This document shows, in pieces, positions 35,571 to 45,941 of a DNA stretch of 64,000 nucleotides (positions are counted from its first letter, which is position 1; each line of letters opens with the position of its first letter). The position numbers were made by a program, and so were the translations under genes. This DNA comes from Deinococcus ruber (lineage in GTDB: Bacteria > Deinococcota > Deinococci > Deinococcales > Deinococcaceae), in the NCBI RefSeq assembly GCF_014648095.1, contig NZ_BMQL01000009.1, positions 1 to 64,000 of the forward strand. Reading direction: 5' to 3'. The notes under the pieces are model-generated. The model was given only the letters and a program-made list of their open reading frames with translations. It was not told where the DNA came from and searched no databases.

Positions 35571-35599
35571 AATGTAATCTCAAAACGACAGTGTGTCAA
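35571..35599 (-). promoter_or_regulatory. Consensus promoter of the mod operon, leaderless
   Basis: On the minus strand TTGACA (35594-35599), a 17-base spacer and TACATT (35571-35576) are followed six to seven bases later by the GTG start codon. Transcription would begin at or beside the start codon, leaving no ribosome-binding leader. Confidence 0.72.
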
Positions 35600-35677
35600 T
35601 GTAAACGGACAAGCTGAAGACAAAATTGCCAACCGCCCGGTTCAGGGTGGGCCGCACAGTGTTCTTTGATCGTCGTT

Positions 35678-36334
35678 TCAGACGTTCTGGCGCATTGCCT
35701 TCAGGATATCCTCGCTGCTCAGCGGGGCGGGAAACAGTTCCGAGGATTTGCAGCGCAGCCCGTCCAGCATCAGGCTGAGGTGACGCCGCCACTGCTCGGG
35801 CGCGACGCGGCGGGTAATCTTGACGATTTCGGCGTTGGCCCAGGCAATCAGCGCGGTGTCACCGACCTCGACATCGGGGCGGAGGGTGCCCTGCTGTTTG
35901 GCACGCTCGACGATGCGCTCGGCACGCTCGAACAGCACCTGATGCAGCGGCAGCGGCGTGGAAACACCCGGCGTGACGCTCAGAAATTCGCGAATGGTTC
36001 CGTGCTCTCCCTGCAACTCGCAGATGCGCGAGATGTAATGCGTGAACCCCGTCCAGGCATCGGGCATCTTCAGCGCTTCATCGGCGGCCTGAATGTACAG
36101 GTGATACTCCTCGTTGAACAGCGCTTCCAGCAGAGCTTCGCGGGTCGGAAAGCGGCGGTAGAGCGTGCCGATACCCACCCCGGCCTGACGGCTGACGTGT
36201 TCCAGGGGAGCCTGAATACCCTGCTCTGCGAACACCACGCGGGCTGCATTGAGCAGACGGCTGCGGTTCTCCGCCGCGTCTCGGCGCAGAGCGGGCGGTT
36301 CAGGGCGCACAGGGTCAGATTGCATCACTTCCAT
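35678..36334 (-). CDS. TetR-family regulator
   Basis: The 218-residue protein has the helix-turn-helix at about 43-63 (PLEHVSRQAGVGIGTLYRRF), preceded by NRSRLLNAARVVFAEQG. The ligand domain ends VTRRVAPEQWRRHLSLMLDGL-like. Start 36334 is used; ATG 36325 with ggaag before it is an alternative. It is divergent from the cytochrome c/PQQ dehydrogenase operon and has a palindrome upstream, so it may regulate itself and that operon. Confidence 0.88.
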   Translation of the reverse strand: MEVMQSDPVRPEPPALRRDAAENRSRLLNAARVVFAEQGIQAPLEHVSRQAGVGIGTLYRRFPTREALLEALFNEEYHLYIQAADEALKMPDAWTGFTHYISRICELQGEHGTIREFLSVTPGVSTPLPLHQVLFERAERIVERAKQQGTLRPDVEVGDTALIAWANAEIVKITRRVAPEQWRRHLSLMLDGLRCKSSELFPAPLSSEDILKAMRQNV

Positions 36335-36382
36335 CTAAGCACACGCCCGGCTGAGAAGCCGTGACAGATGACCAGCCTATAT

Positions 36383-36396
36383 GGAGGTCAACCTCC
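36383..36396. promoter_or_regulatory. Palindrome upstream of the TetR gene
   Basis: The perfect 14-base palindrome GGAGGT-CA-ACCTCC overlaps a minus-strand TTGACC -35-like box. It is a candidate operator for the divergent TetR regulator. Confidence 0.55.
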
Positions 36397-36567
36397 GTTT
36401 GTGCTAGCATCCGGGAAACAAGTATGGACGCGCCTTCCTGTAAGGCTGCGTTGTGTTGCTCAGGCGTAAACAAACGGCTGATTTGTTATCTTTATTGATG
36501 ATTCAATTAACAGTTACTGTCTTATAAATTACTTAATATGTGCTTTACTTATGATGTAATCCTACTT
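36397..36567 (+). promoter_or_regulatory. AT-rich upstream region of the cytochrome c/PQQ operon
   Basis: The 3' part (about 36475-36567) is strikingly AT-rich compared with the window. It contains several -10-like boxes (TATAAA at 36523, TATGAT at 36550) and a small palindrome ACAGT-T-ACTGT (36511-36521). No single -35/-10 pair at ideal spacing stands out. Confidence 0.4.
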
Positions 36568-36584
36568 TTGGAGCTATCTTCCAA
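36568..36584 (+). promoter_or_regulatory. Leader hairpin 1 with loop GCTATCT, next to the ribosome site
   Basis: TTGGA (36568-36572) pairs with TCCAA (36580-36584), closing a GCTATCT loop, directly before the strong ribosome site aaggagg. The core GGAGCTATCTT recurs at 36619-36629 within a second hairpin. Confidence 0.5.
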
Positions 36585-36596
36585 TAAGGAGGAATA

Positions 36597-37001
36597 ATGC
36601 AAATAACCCTTAATAGGCGGAGCTATCTTGCCGCCACAGTTCTCTCTTTGCTTGCTGGCAGCGCTTACGTGTCAGCAGCGCCTTCACCTTTTACGGCAGC
36701 CCAGGCTACCAGCGGGGCGGCGACCTACAAAGCGCAGTGTGCTATGTGCCACGGGGCCACACTTAATAATGGCGGCGCACCCAAGCTTGCTGGGGCAGCG
36801 TTTCTGAAGAAGTGGGCACCCAACTCGGAAGACGATCTGTTCTACATCATGAGCACCACCATGCCACAGACCAATCCGGGCGGCCTGAAAACTTCCGAGT
36901 ATGAAAACGTACTGACCTACATTCTTCAGAAGAACGGCTTCAAACCCGGCAAGGTGGCCCTCAAATCCACCAACCTGAAGAAATACAACTTCAGCAAATA
37001 A
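36597..37001 (+). CDS. Exported c-type cytochrome
   Basis: The 134-residue protein has a signal region with a twin-arginine-like start (LNRRSYLAATVLSLL). The haem site is CAMCH (Cys48, Cys51, His52), and Met89 in STTMPQTNPGG is the probable distal ligand. A single-domain class I cytochrome fits an electron acceptor for the PQQ dehydrogenase 18 bases downstream. A near-ideal ribosome site aaggagg precedes ATG 36597, and two hairpins with the same loop flank the start. Confidence 0.88.
   Translation: MQITLNRRSYLAATVLSLLAGSAYVSAAPSPFTAAQATSGAATYKAQCAMCHGATLNNGGAPKLAGAAFLKKWAPNSEDDLFYIMSTTMPQTNPGGLKTSEYENVLTYILQKNGFKPGKVALKSTNLKKYNFSK
36616..36635 (+). promoter_or_regulatory. Coding-region hairpin 2 with the same loop
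   Basis: GGCGG (36616-36620) pairs with CCGCC (36631-36635) around AGCTATCTTG, within the first 13 codons of the cytochrome gene. The stem differs completely from hairpin 1 while the loop core is kept. Confidence 0.45.
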
Positions 37002-37019
37002 TCATCAAGGAGTACGGAT

Positions 37020-38603
37020 ATGAAAAAAGCACACCTTCTGATGCTTGCCCTGACCGCCTCGCTGCTCGGAACGGCAGGAGCCGTCCAGGGGCCGACCCAG
37101 GACGACCTGAACAACGCCGACCAGGCCACCGATTCATGGTTGATGTACAACAAGGGCTATATGGGTCAGCGCTATTCACCGCTCGACCAGATCAATGCTT
37201 CCAACGCCGCCAACCTGCAAAAGACCTGCACCTTCAAGACCGGTGAGGCAGGTTCTTTTCAGGTTACGCCGCAGGTTTACAAGGGTTCGATGTTCATTGC
37301 AACGTCCGAGCATAGCTACGCTATCGATGCCTCGAACTGCAAGCTGCTGTGGACAAATGTGTACAAGCCGACCGGCCCTGAAGTCAATCCGGTCAGCCGT
37401 GGCTTTGCGCTCGCAGACGGCGTGGCCTACCGTGGTACGCCCGACGCCCACCTGATCGCCATCGACATGGGCACCGGCAAGACCCTGTGGGATGTCAAGG
37501 TCGCAGATTCCAGTAACGGCTACTTCACCAGCTCGGCACCTGTCGTCTGGAACGGCATGGTCTTCACCGGAGAAGCCGGAGCCGACTGGGGCGTCAAGGC
37601 GCATATGTACGCCTTCGATGCCAAGACCGGCAAGAAGATGTGGACATTCGACCTGATTCCTACCGGCAATCAGGCAGGAGCCGACACCTGGCAGAACGCC
37701 GACTCCACCGCGACCGGCGGCGGCTCGATCTGGTCGAGCTACACCATCGACGCCAACAAGGGCCTGATTTACATGTCGGTCGGCAACCCCGCACCCGACT
37801 TCGCGGCGGAGTACCGCCCCGGAGCGAACCTGTACACCAACTCGGTAGTGGCGCTCGATGCCAAGACGGGCAAGCTCGATCACTACTATCAACAGACGCC
37901 CAACGACAGCAAGGACTACGACACCTCGGCAGCCCCGGTGCTGTACGACGTGGACGGAGCCACCCGCATGGCTGTCTCGACCAAGGGCGGCTACCTGTTC
38001 TCGTATGACGAAACCACCCAGAAGCAGGTCTTCAAGAAGGCCGTCATCACGGTGAAGAACCAGGACAAGCGCCCCACCAAGGCAGGCCTGCCCATCTGCC
38101 CCAACTACACGGGCGGCTCGCAGTGGTCCAGCCCCGCGTACATGCCCAGCAACAAGATGCTCGTCGTCAATGCGGTGGACTGGTGCGGTGTAGTGAAGCT
38201 CGGTGAGGTGCGCCTCATCAAGGGCCAGCTGTTCTTCGGCGGCGCGATGCAGCTGAACGACATCAAGACCGCCGTGGGCAACACCATCGGCTATGACGCG
38301 GCAACGGGCAAGGAACTGTGGCGCTACAGCCTGCCGGGCGTGCGAATCGTGGGCGGCGTGACCACCACGGGCGGCGGCCTGGTGATGTCGGGCGATTCCA
38401 ACGGCACGATGTTCGTGCTGGACGGTACGAGCGGCAAGGTGCTGTACAAGGACAACGTCGGCAAGGCCCCGATTGGCGGCGGCGTCGCGACCTACACCGT
38501 GGGCGGCAAGCAGTACATGGCGCTGGCAGCCGGGAACACCTCCAAGGGCGTGACGGGCGTTGCCGACGTGGGCAGCCGCATCGTCATCTACAGCCTCAAG
38601 TGA
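37020..38603 (+). CDS. PQQ-dependent (methanol/ethanol-type) dehydrogenase
   Basis: The 527-residue exported protein has a signal peptide (1-21), then an eight-bladed propeller with tryptophan-docking repeats (for example TGKKMWTFD, TGKELWRYS). Active-site candidates are Asn256 in SVGNPAPDF and catalytic Asp299 with Asp301 in KDYD. An aspartate two residues after the catalytic one is the mark of lanthanide-using XoxF/PedH enzymes. The usual glutamate is Asp189 here, and the vicinal Cys-Cys next to PQQ is absent. It lacks a haem domain, so the cytochrome upstream is its likely acceptor. It oxidises an alcohol or aldehyde, substrate unknown. Confidence 0.82.
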   Translation: MKKAHLLMLALTASLLGTAGAVQGPTQDDLNNADQATDSWLMYNKGYMGQRYSPLDQINASNAANLQKTCTFKTGEAGSFQVTPQVYKGSMFIATSEHSYAIDASNCKLLWTNVYKPTGPEVNPVSRGFALADGVAYRGTPDAHLIAIDMGTGKTLWDVKVADSSNGYFTSSAPVVWNGMVFTGEAGADWGVKAHMYAFDAKTGKKMWTFDLIPTGNQAGADTWQNADSTATGGGSIWSSYTIDANKGLIYMSVGNPAPDFAAEYRPGANLYTNSVVALDAKTGKLDHYYQQTPNDSKDYDTSAAPVLYDVDGATRMAVSTKGGYLFSYDETTQKQVFKKAVITVKNQDKRPTKAGLPICPNYTGGSQWSSPAYMPSNKMLVVNAVDWCGVVKLGEVRLIKGQLFFGGAMQLNDIKTAVGNTIGYDAATGKELWRYSLPGVRIVGGVTTTGGGLVMSGDSNGTMFVLDGTSGKVLYKDNVGKAPIGGGVATYTVGGKQYMALAAGNTSKGVTGVADVGSRIVIYSLK

Positions 38604-38607
38604 GACC

Positions 38608-39327
38608 ATGATGCCCCTTCATCCCATTCAGAACATCACCAAACACCTGCTGCTGCTGGCGGCACTGACAGGCGGCGCGGCGGGAGCCATCCAGGAAGTG
38701 CTGACCGCGCCTGAAATCGCTCAGGCCAACCAGGACGGCTCGGCAATGGTGACCCCTTCCTCGGCCTATCTGTGGGGATCGTATCTGCTGGTGTCGAACA
38801 GCACCGGCATCAAACTGGCCCCCAATGCGCCCGAAGTGGACGGTATCGCGATGGGAACGCCTTTCGAACGCCTGCGCTACGAAGCGTATCTTTCGCAGTA
38901 CGAGGGCAACCCGCTCGACACCGCCCGCGCCACGGCGTTTGCCCGGACGCTCGATCACAAGCTGTCGTTCATCGTCTACACCCACAGCCTGAAGAGCGTC
39001 GCGGAAGAGACCGAGCAGTGGCAGCAGGCCTACGAGAAGAATCCTGGTGCCCGCAAATCGACCCGGACGGCCAGCTACCTGGATGTCTTCAAGCCCGCCA
39101 CGCTGACCGTGAACGGCAGGACGCTTCAGGCGTCGCCGCAGGTAGACGGCCCGTATCAGGATCAGTTCAACCTGGCGAACGGTGATTTCGATTTCCGGTA
39201 CCTCGGCGTCATCACGTACACCTTCGATCTGAAGAGCTTTCCGAATGCCCGGAACGTCACGCTCTCGTTCAAGGACAGTGCAGGCCGCAAGTACACCCAG
39301 AAAATCGATCTGAGTCAGTACCACTAA
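38608..39327 (+). CDS. Exported protein of unknown function in the PQQ dehydrogenase operon
   Basis: The 239-residue protein starts at one of two adjacent ATG codons (38608 or 38611), four bases after the dehydrogenase stop. It has a signal peptide (to about residue 27) and an all-beta/alpha mix with SYLLVSNSTGIKLAP and a conserved-looking end RKYTQKIDLSQYH. It has no cysteine motifs or membrane segments. It may be a chaperone, binding partner or lipid-side component of the dehydrogenase system. I recognise no family. Confidence 0.75.
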   Translation: MMPLHPIQNITKHLLLLAALTGGAAGAIQEVLTAPEIAQANQDGSAMVTPSSAYLWGSYLLVSNSTGIKLAPNAPEVDGIAMGTPFERLRYEAYLSQYEGNPLDTARATAFARTLDHKLSFIVYTHSLKSVAEETEQWQQAYEKNPGARKSTRTASYLDVFKPATLTVNGRTLQASPQVDGPYQDQFNLANGDFDFRYLGVITYTFDLKSFPNARNVTLSFKDSAGRKYTQKIDLSQYH

Positions 39328-39343
39328 GCAAGTCTGTTCCTGT

Positions 39344-39380
39344 CCACCCCCGGCGGCGCTGCGTCGGGGGTGGTTTGTTG
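39344..39380 (+). terminator. Rho-independent terminator of the PQQ dehydrogenase operon
   Basis: CCACCCCCG (39344-39352) pairs with CGGGGGTGG (39365-39373), followed by tttgttg. Confidence 0.8.
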
Positions 39381-39574
39381 TGGTTACGGGAAAGGAACAC
39401 CCGTTTCAGGGCAATCAACAAAAAACGGCACCGGAACAGGAGGCACAAACGCCCTTCGGGACGCCGCGTTTGCGTCCCACTGCTTTCATTTCAGCCGGGC
39501 ACTCTTCAGCTTCCGGAAAATGCTCTAGGGTACGAAGCGCTCCAGTGCCGACTGCTTCTCACCCGAGGTTCCTG

Positions 39575-40981
39575 ATGTCCGAACTGCTGCAAGACTCCGC
39601 CCCCGATACGCCTTCCGACCGGCTGCCACTCGCGCTGGCACGGCGCACCATGCGGCTCTCGATGTACGAGGGCGGGTTTGCCATGTTCTTTATCAACTGG
39701 ACCAGCGGCAGTGTCCTGACCGGATACGCGCTGCATCTGGGAGCGTCTGATACGGCGCTGGGCCTGATTGCCAGCGTGCCGCTGCTGGCCCAGGCGATCA
39801 GCCCGGTGGCCGCGTGGCTGGCGGCGCGGCGCGGCAGCAGGCGGGCAACGGCGGTGCTGTGCGCGGTGGTCGGGCGCGGACTGTGGCTGCTGACGCCGCT
39901 GCTGGCGGTGGCTCCGCTGCCGGGCGAGGGGCGGGCGGCAGCGCTGCTGGCGGTGGTCGCGGTATCGAGCCTGTTTATCGCAGCCAACGGCGCACTCTGG
40001 ACCGCCTGGATGGGCGACGTGGTGCCCTGGAAGGAGCGCGGGCGGTATTTCGGGCTGCGAACCGGAGTGCTGGGCGTGGTGGGCACCCTTGCCAACCTGC
40101 TCGCCGGATTCTGGCTCGACCGGGTCGCCGCGCCGCTGAATTTTCAGGTGGTGCTGACGGTGGCAGCTGTCATGGGCCTGCTGGCCGCCGTGCTCCTGAC
40201 GCGCCACGACGAACCCGGCCTGAGCGGAACCCCGCTGAGGATGCGCCGCACCATTTCGCTGCCGCTGGGCGACCCCAATTTTCGCCGCCTGCTGGCGTTC
40301 GCGGTCTACTGGCAGTTTGCCGTGCTGATCGCCGCGCCGTTCGTGCTGCCGTACTTCCTGACGCATCTGCACATGAGTTACGTTCAGATCGCCATCTGGG
40401 GAACGATCAGCGCGGTGGCCGCGTTTTTCCTGGCTCCGACGTGGGGCCGCCTGAGCGACAGAGTGGGCAACAAACCGGTGCTGGCGATCAGCACATTTCT
40501 GGCGGGCACGCTGCTGCCGGTGTCGTGGATGGTCGCCTCGCCGGGCATGCTGTGGCCCATCTGGATTTCGGCGGTGGTCGATGCGCTGGTCTGGAGCGCC
40601 ATCAATCCCGGCATCTTCAATCTCAGCCTTGCCAGCACACCCGTTTCCAACCGCGCCGCCTTTATCGCGGTCTTCAGTGCCGCCACCGGCCTATCGGGAT
40701 TCGTGGGCGGGCTGCTATCGGGGCCGCTGCTGGAGCTGTACCGCGCCGTTACACCCCCGAACGGTGCCTGGACGCCTTACCACTGGCTCTTCATCACCTC
40801 TGGCGTGTTCCGCATGCTGGCCTGGGCACTGCTGCGGCGGGTCGAGGAAAATGGCGCGTGGCGCACGCGGGCGCTGCTGTCGGAAACCCGGCAGCGCATC
40901 CGCCCCGGCAGGCAGCGGGCGCTGTATCCGTGGAAAGTGCGGCCCCGACCACCGAAGCGGCATGACCACCGAGAACCCTAG
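39575..40981 (+). CDS. Major facilitator superfamily transporter
   Basis: The 468-residue protein has 12 hydrophobic segments with a central cytoplasmic loop. The MFS loop 2-3 region reads AAWLAARRGSRRATA, and loop 8-9 has GRLSDRVGNKPVLAIS. The start is ATG 39575 after gaggttcc; the frame extends upstream without support. The N-terminal motif MYEGGFAMFFINWTSGSV is unusual. The substrate is unknown. Confidence 0.88.
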   Translation: MSELLQDSAPDTPSDRLPLALARRTMRLSMYEGGFAMFFINWTSGSVLTGYALHLGASDTALGLIASVPLLAQAISPVAAWLAARRGSRRATAVLCAVVGRGLWLLTPLLAVAPLPGEGRAAALLAVVAVSSLFIAANGALWTAWMGDVVPWKERGRYFGLRTGVLGVVGTLANLLAGFWLDRVAAPLNFQVVLTVAAVMGLLAAVLLTRHDEPGLSGTPLRMRRTISLPLGDPNFRRLLAFAVYWQFAVLIAAPFVLPYFLTHLHMSYVQIAIWGTISAVAAFFLAPTWGRLSDRVGNKPVLAISTFLAGTLLPVSWMVASPGMLWPIWISAVVDALVWSAINPGIFNLSLASTPVSNRAAFIAVFSAATGLSGFVGGLLSGPLLELYRAVTPPNGAWTPYHWLFITSGVFRMLAWALLRRVEENGAWRTRALLSETRQRIRPGRQRALYPWKVRPRPPKRHDHREP

Positions 40982-41195
40982 AGCAATGATCGGAAGAGCG
41001 GGGAGTGGAAAGTGGGAACGGCGTCCCTCACGAGGTATCGACCTCTCTTCGTATGCTAAAGCTCTAAAGAGTGACGCTGGCATTGAACCCTGACGACCCG
41101 TTGACATGGCGTAGCTCCCCGCTCAGTACGCTCATTTTGGAAGATACGTCCCCGCTCATGACGACAGGCGACGGATACGCGACAGCATTTTACGT
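40982..41195. other. Intergenic gap before the low-GC gene
   Basis: There is no gene. A small hairpin GAGGT-atcg-ACCTC (41032-41045) lies here, with two similar gctccccgctca/cgtccccgctca stretches further on. Confidence 0.4.
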
Positions 41196-41453
41196 TCACT
41201 GATTATTCATTTCTTTAAGGCGTAGCATCTTTTGAAACTCTCTTTCTCTGTAATCATCCAGAATATCATCGAAGCCACTCAAAATAGTCAGCATGTTTTC
41301 CTTGGATGTCCCAGTATAATTTTCAAATTCTTCAGTTAGCCATCTTCCATTTGCCTCGTTAAGTAAATCTGTTGAGTGATATAATGCCCTTCTGGCGGCA
41401 AGACAAAGAAGACGCAGGTCTTCCAATCTGATTAGCGTCGTTTGGTCATCCAT
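41196..41453 (-). CDS. Small protein of unknown function, low GC
   Basis: This 85-residue, acidic, predicted all-helical protein has no signal peptide. Base composition is about 40% GC by eye, with codons such as TTA and ATA, unlike every neighbour. That suggests recent transfer. A weak aagg lies ten bases before the ATG. No domain is recognised; an immunity protein or regulator-sized helical bundle would fit but is not shown. Confidence 0.6.
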   Translation of the reverse strand: MDDQTTLIRLEDLRLLCLAARRALYHSTDLLNEANGRWLTEEFENYTGTSKENMLTILSGFDDILDDYREREFQKMLRLKEMNNQ

Positions 41454-41490
41454 ATTGACTTAGCCTTAAAGGAAGATCGGAGGCTGGACG

Positions 41491-41976
41491 TTATTTGACG
41501 ATCTTGACTGTCAGCCAGTGCAGCGACGGTGGACTCATCTGAAGCGAGTCGTCGTGCAGCATCGGCGGCGTGATGTACGCGAACAGCAGCGCAGCGGTAC
41601 CGGAAGCGGTAGACGCTACCCTGTAGGTATAGGTCACGTCGAAGATGGTCGAGAAATACCCGTGATCGCCCTCGGACTGTGCGTCACGTCCGGTCAGTTG
41701 CAGGCCCGCTTCGCCGCTGCTCATGGCAAACCATCGCCGCAGATCGTCTATATGAGGTTCGCTTACGTGGACGCGCAGAAGACCGCCCGCATGGACGGTA
41801 ACGGTAGCATCGGAAGACGGTTCCTCGTCAAACGTCACGTCTGCGGGCTTCGGCGCGGGCACAGGTGCAGGCACGCCGCCCCCCGCGCCCGCCAGACCAG
41901 ACAGCAACAGCACTGCAAGGGCCGGGCGTACCCGTGACGGCAGGAACGATCTGAGGGTCGGCAGGTATACACGCAT
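41491..41976 (-). CDS. Exported protein of unknown function
   Basis: The 161-residue protein starts at ATG 41976 with a good ribosome site (aggagaatcc). A signal peptide (to about 32, GLAGAGGG) is followed by a proline linker and a beta-rich domain with TVTVHAGGLLRVHVSEPHIDDL and TYTYRVASTASGTAALLFAY. This resembles inhibitor/chagasin-like or DUF-type immunoglobulin-like folds only loosely. Function unknown. Confidence 0.7.
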   Translation of the reverse strand: MRVYLPTLRSFLPSRVRPALAVLLLSGLAGAGGGVPAPVPAPKPADVTFDEEPSSDATVTVHAGGLLRVHVSEPHIDDLRRWFAMSSGEAGLQLTGRDAQSEGDHGYFSTIFDVTYTYRVASTASGTAALLFAYITPPMLHDDSLQMSPPSLHWLTVKIVK

Positions 41977-42158
41977 GGATTCTCCTGGGCGCTGCGGCAA
42001 CAGCGGGCCTTTCCACGTGCAGGTGCTCGTTCACACGGTCTTCTGCACGTCTGTTCACCATAGCTCACCTGCTCTGTGCCGCAGTCTCTGACCCACCCAC
42101 AGGCTTTCCCAACCGTTGCTCAAGACCCGCTTCAGCGCTGCATGCTGTAATACCCGGC

Positions 42159-43100
42159 ATGACTACTCCTTCCACGTCTTCACGCCCTGACAGCGCCCTG
42201 ATCGTCTTCAACCCCAACAGCGGTCAGGGTGACAGCGGCGTCGAAGACTTCGCACAGTTCCTGAAGGATGCCGGTGTCCGGGTCGAACTGCGCGAAACCA
42301 CAGCGGAAGGCACGCCCGAGACATATCTGAAGGGCCTTGAAGACTTCGGCGCACTGGTGGTCGCGGGTGGAGACGGCACAGTCAGCAGCCTCGCCTACGC
42401 TGCCCGCGAGTACCATAAGCCCTTCCTGGCGTATCCGGCAGGCACCGCCAACCTGATCGCTCAGAATCTGGCGCTGCCGTCCACGCCCCGCGAACTGGCC
42501 GACCTCTTTCTGTCGGGGCAGACGCTCCGGCTCGATCTGGCCGAGTTCGACAGCGACGGCAAGACGCGGGGCTTTGCCATGCTGGCGGGCCTGGGCATGG
42601 ACGCCGCCATTATCCGCGACAGCGAGGATCTGAAGGAGCATCTGGGCGTGGCCGCCTACGTCGTCAGCGCCCTGAAGCAGCTCACGCCGAAACATGCGAA
42701 GTTCACCCTGACGCTCGATGGCCGCCGCGTCGAGGTCGAGGGCATGGGCGTGATGGTGGCAAACTTCGGCATGGCGAACCTGCGCGTGCCGATCACCGGA
42801 GACGTGAGCCCTGCCGACGGCAAACTCACGGTGATCGTGCTGAAGGGCGGCAGCATCGCCAGCCTGCTTCCGAAGCTGATCGGCAGCGTGCGGGCCAAAC
42901 TGAATCTGGGCGACCCGGATCTGGGCAACAACGTCGAAACCTACGACGCCCGCGAGGTGAACGTGGAGACGAGCGAAGCGCTGCCCATGCAGTACGACGG
43001 CGAGATTCTGGAAGGAGAGTGGACTTCGCTGAAGGCCCGCATTCTGCCGGGAGCCGTCGAGTACATCACCGCGACGACCCTGGACGACCTGACCACCTGA
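42159..43100 (+). CDS. Diacylglycerol/lipid kinase family protein
   Basis: The 313-residue protein has the DAGK catalytic start IVFNPNSGQGDSG (NPNSG at 19-23) and the nucleotide motif VVAGGDGTVSS (GGDGT at 70-74). The C-terminal half forms the usual beta-sandwich with MQYDGEIL. It phosphorylates a lipid such as diacylglycerol, undecaprenol-like lipid or a sphingoid base. No partner gene is adjacent. Confidence 0.9.
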   Translation: MTTPSTSSRPDSALIVFNPNSGQGDSGVEDFAQFLKDAGVRVELRETTAEGTPETYLKGLEDFGALVVAGGDGTVSSLAYAAREYHKPFLAYPAGTANLIAQNLALPSTPRELADLFLSGQTLRLDLAEFDSDGKTRGFAMLAGLGMDAAIIRDSEDLKEHLGVAAYVVSALKQLTPKHAKFTLTLDGRRVEVEGMGVMVANFGMANLRVPITGDVSPADGKLTVIVLKGGSIASLLPKLIGSVRAKLNLGDPDLGNNVETYDAREVNVETSEALPMQYDGEILEGEWTSLKARILPGAVEYITATTLDDLTT

Positions 43101-43119
43101 CGCGGGCCTGAAGCTCAGG

Positions 43120-45588
<2,469 letters not shown>

Positions 45589-45600
45589 CTGATCTCCTAA

Positions 45601-45654
45601 ATCCCCCCCGAGGGGATACCAGAAAATCATAGAGCGCAGCTGAAGCAATATCAA
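45601..45654 (-). promoter_or_regulatory. copA promoter with downstream CsoR operator
   Basis: On the minus strand TTGATA (45649-45654), 17 bases, then TATGAT (45626-45631). The palindromic operator ATCCCCC-cc-GAGGGGATA-type site (45601-45618) lies just after the transcription start, before the ribosome site. Confidence 0.75.
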
Positions 45655-45696
45655 GCCTTCCAGATGGGTTTTTCACAGATTCTTACGGGAAATTTC

Positions 45697-45725
45697 TTGA
45701 CATCCCCCCAGAGGGGATATATCAT
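45697..45725 (+). promoter_or_regulatory. copZ-csoR promoter with CsoR operator in the spacer, leaderless
   Basis: TTGACA (45697-45702), a 17-base spacer that is the CsoR-type operator TCCCCCCAGAGGGGATA (45703-45719), and TATCAT (45720-45725). The ATG follows at 45732, six bases on, so the mRNA should lack a leader. Confidence 0.75.
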
Positions 45726-45731
45726 CTGTCC

Positions 45732-45941
45732 ATGAGCACAGAACTCGATATCAGCGGTATGACCTGCGGGCACTGCGTAACCGCCGTGACCAAGGCCCTG
45801 AAAAGCGTTCCCGGCGTGCAGGATGCCCAGGTCGATCTGAAGAGCGGAAAAGCCGTCGTGGCGGGCCAGGCCGACCCGAGCGCCCTCATCTCTGCCGTCG
45901 TTGAAGAGGGCTACACCGCCCAGGTTCACGCCGCGCTGTGA
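45732..45941 (+). CDS. copZ: Copper chaperone CopZ
   Basis: The 69-residue protein is a single heavy-metal-associated domain with GMTCGHC (Cys12, Cys15). It hands Cu(I) to CopA and probably to CsoR. No ribosome site precedes the ATG, consistent with a leaderless message. Its stop overlaps the csoR GTG start. Confidence 0.93.
   Translation: MSTELDISGMTCGHCVTAVTKALKSVPGVQDAQVDLKSGKAVVAGQADPSALISAVVEEGYTAQVHAAL

Noticed and set aside
36597..37001. Tat export of cytochrome c from its NRRSYLA start
   Set aside because: Cytochromes c are haem-loaded outside after Sec export; the RR pair alone is insufficient, so I only note it.
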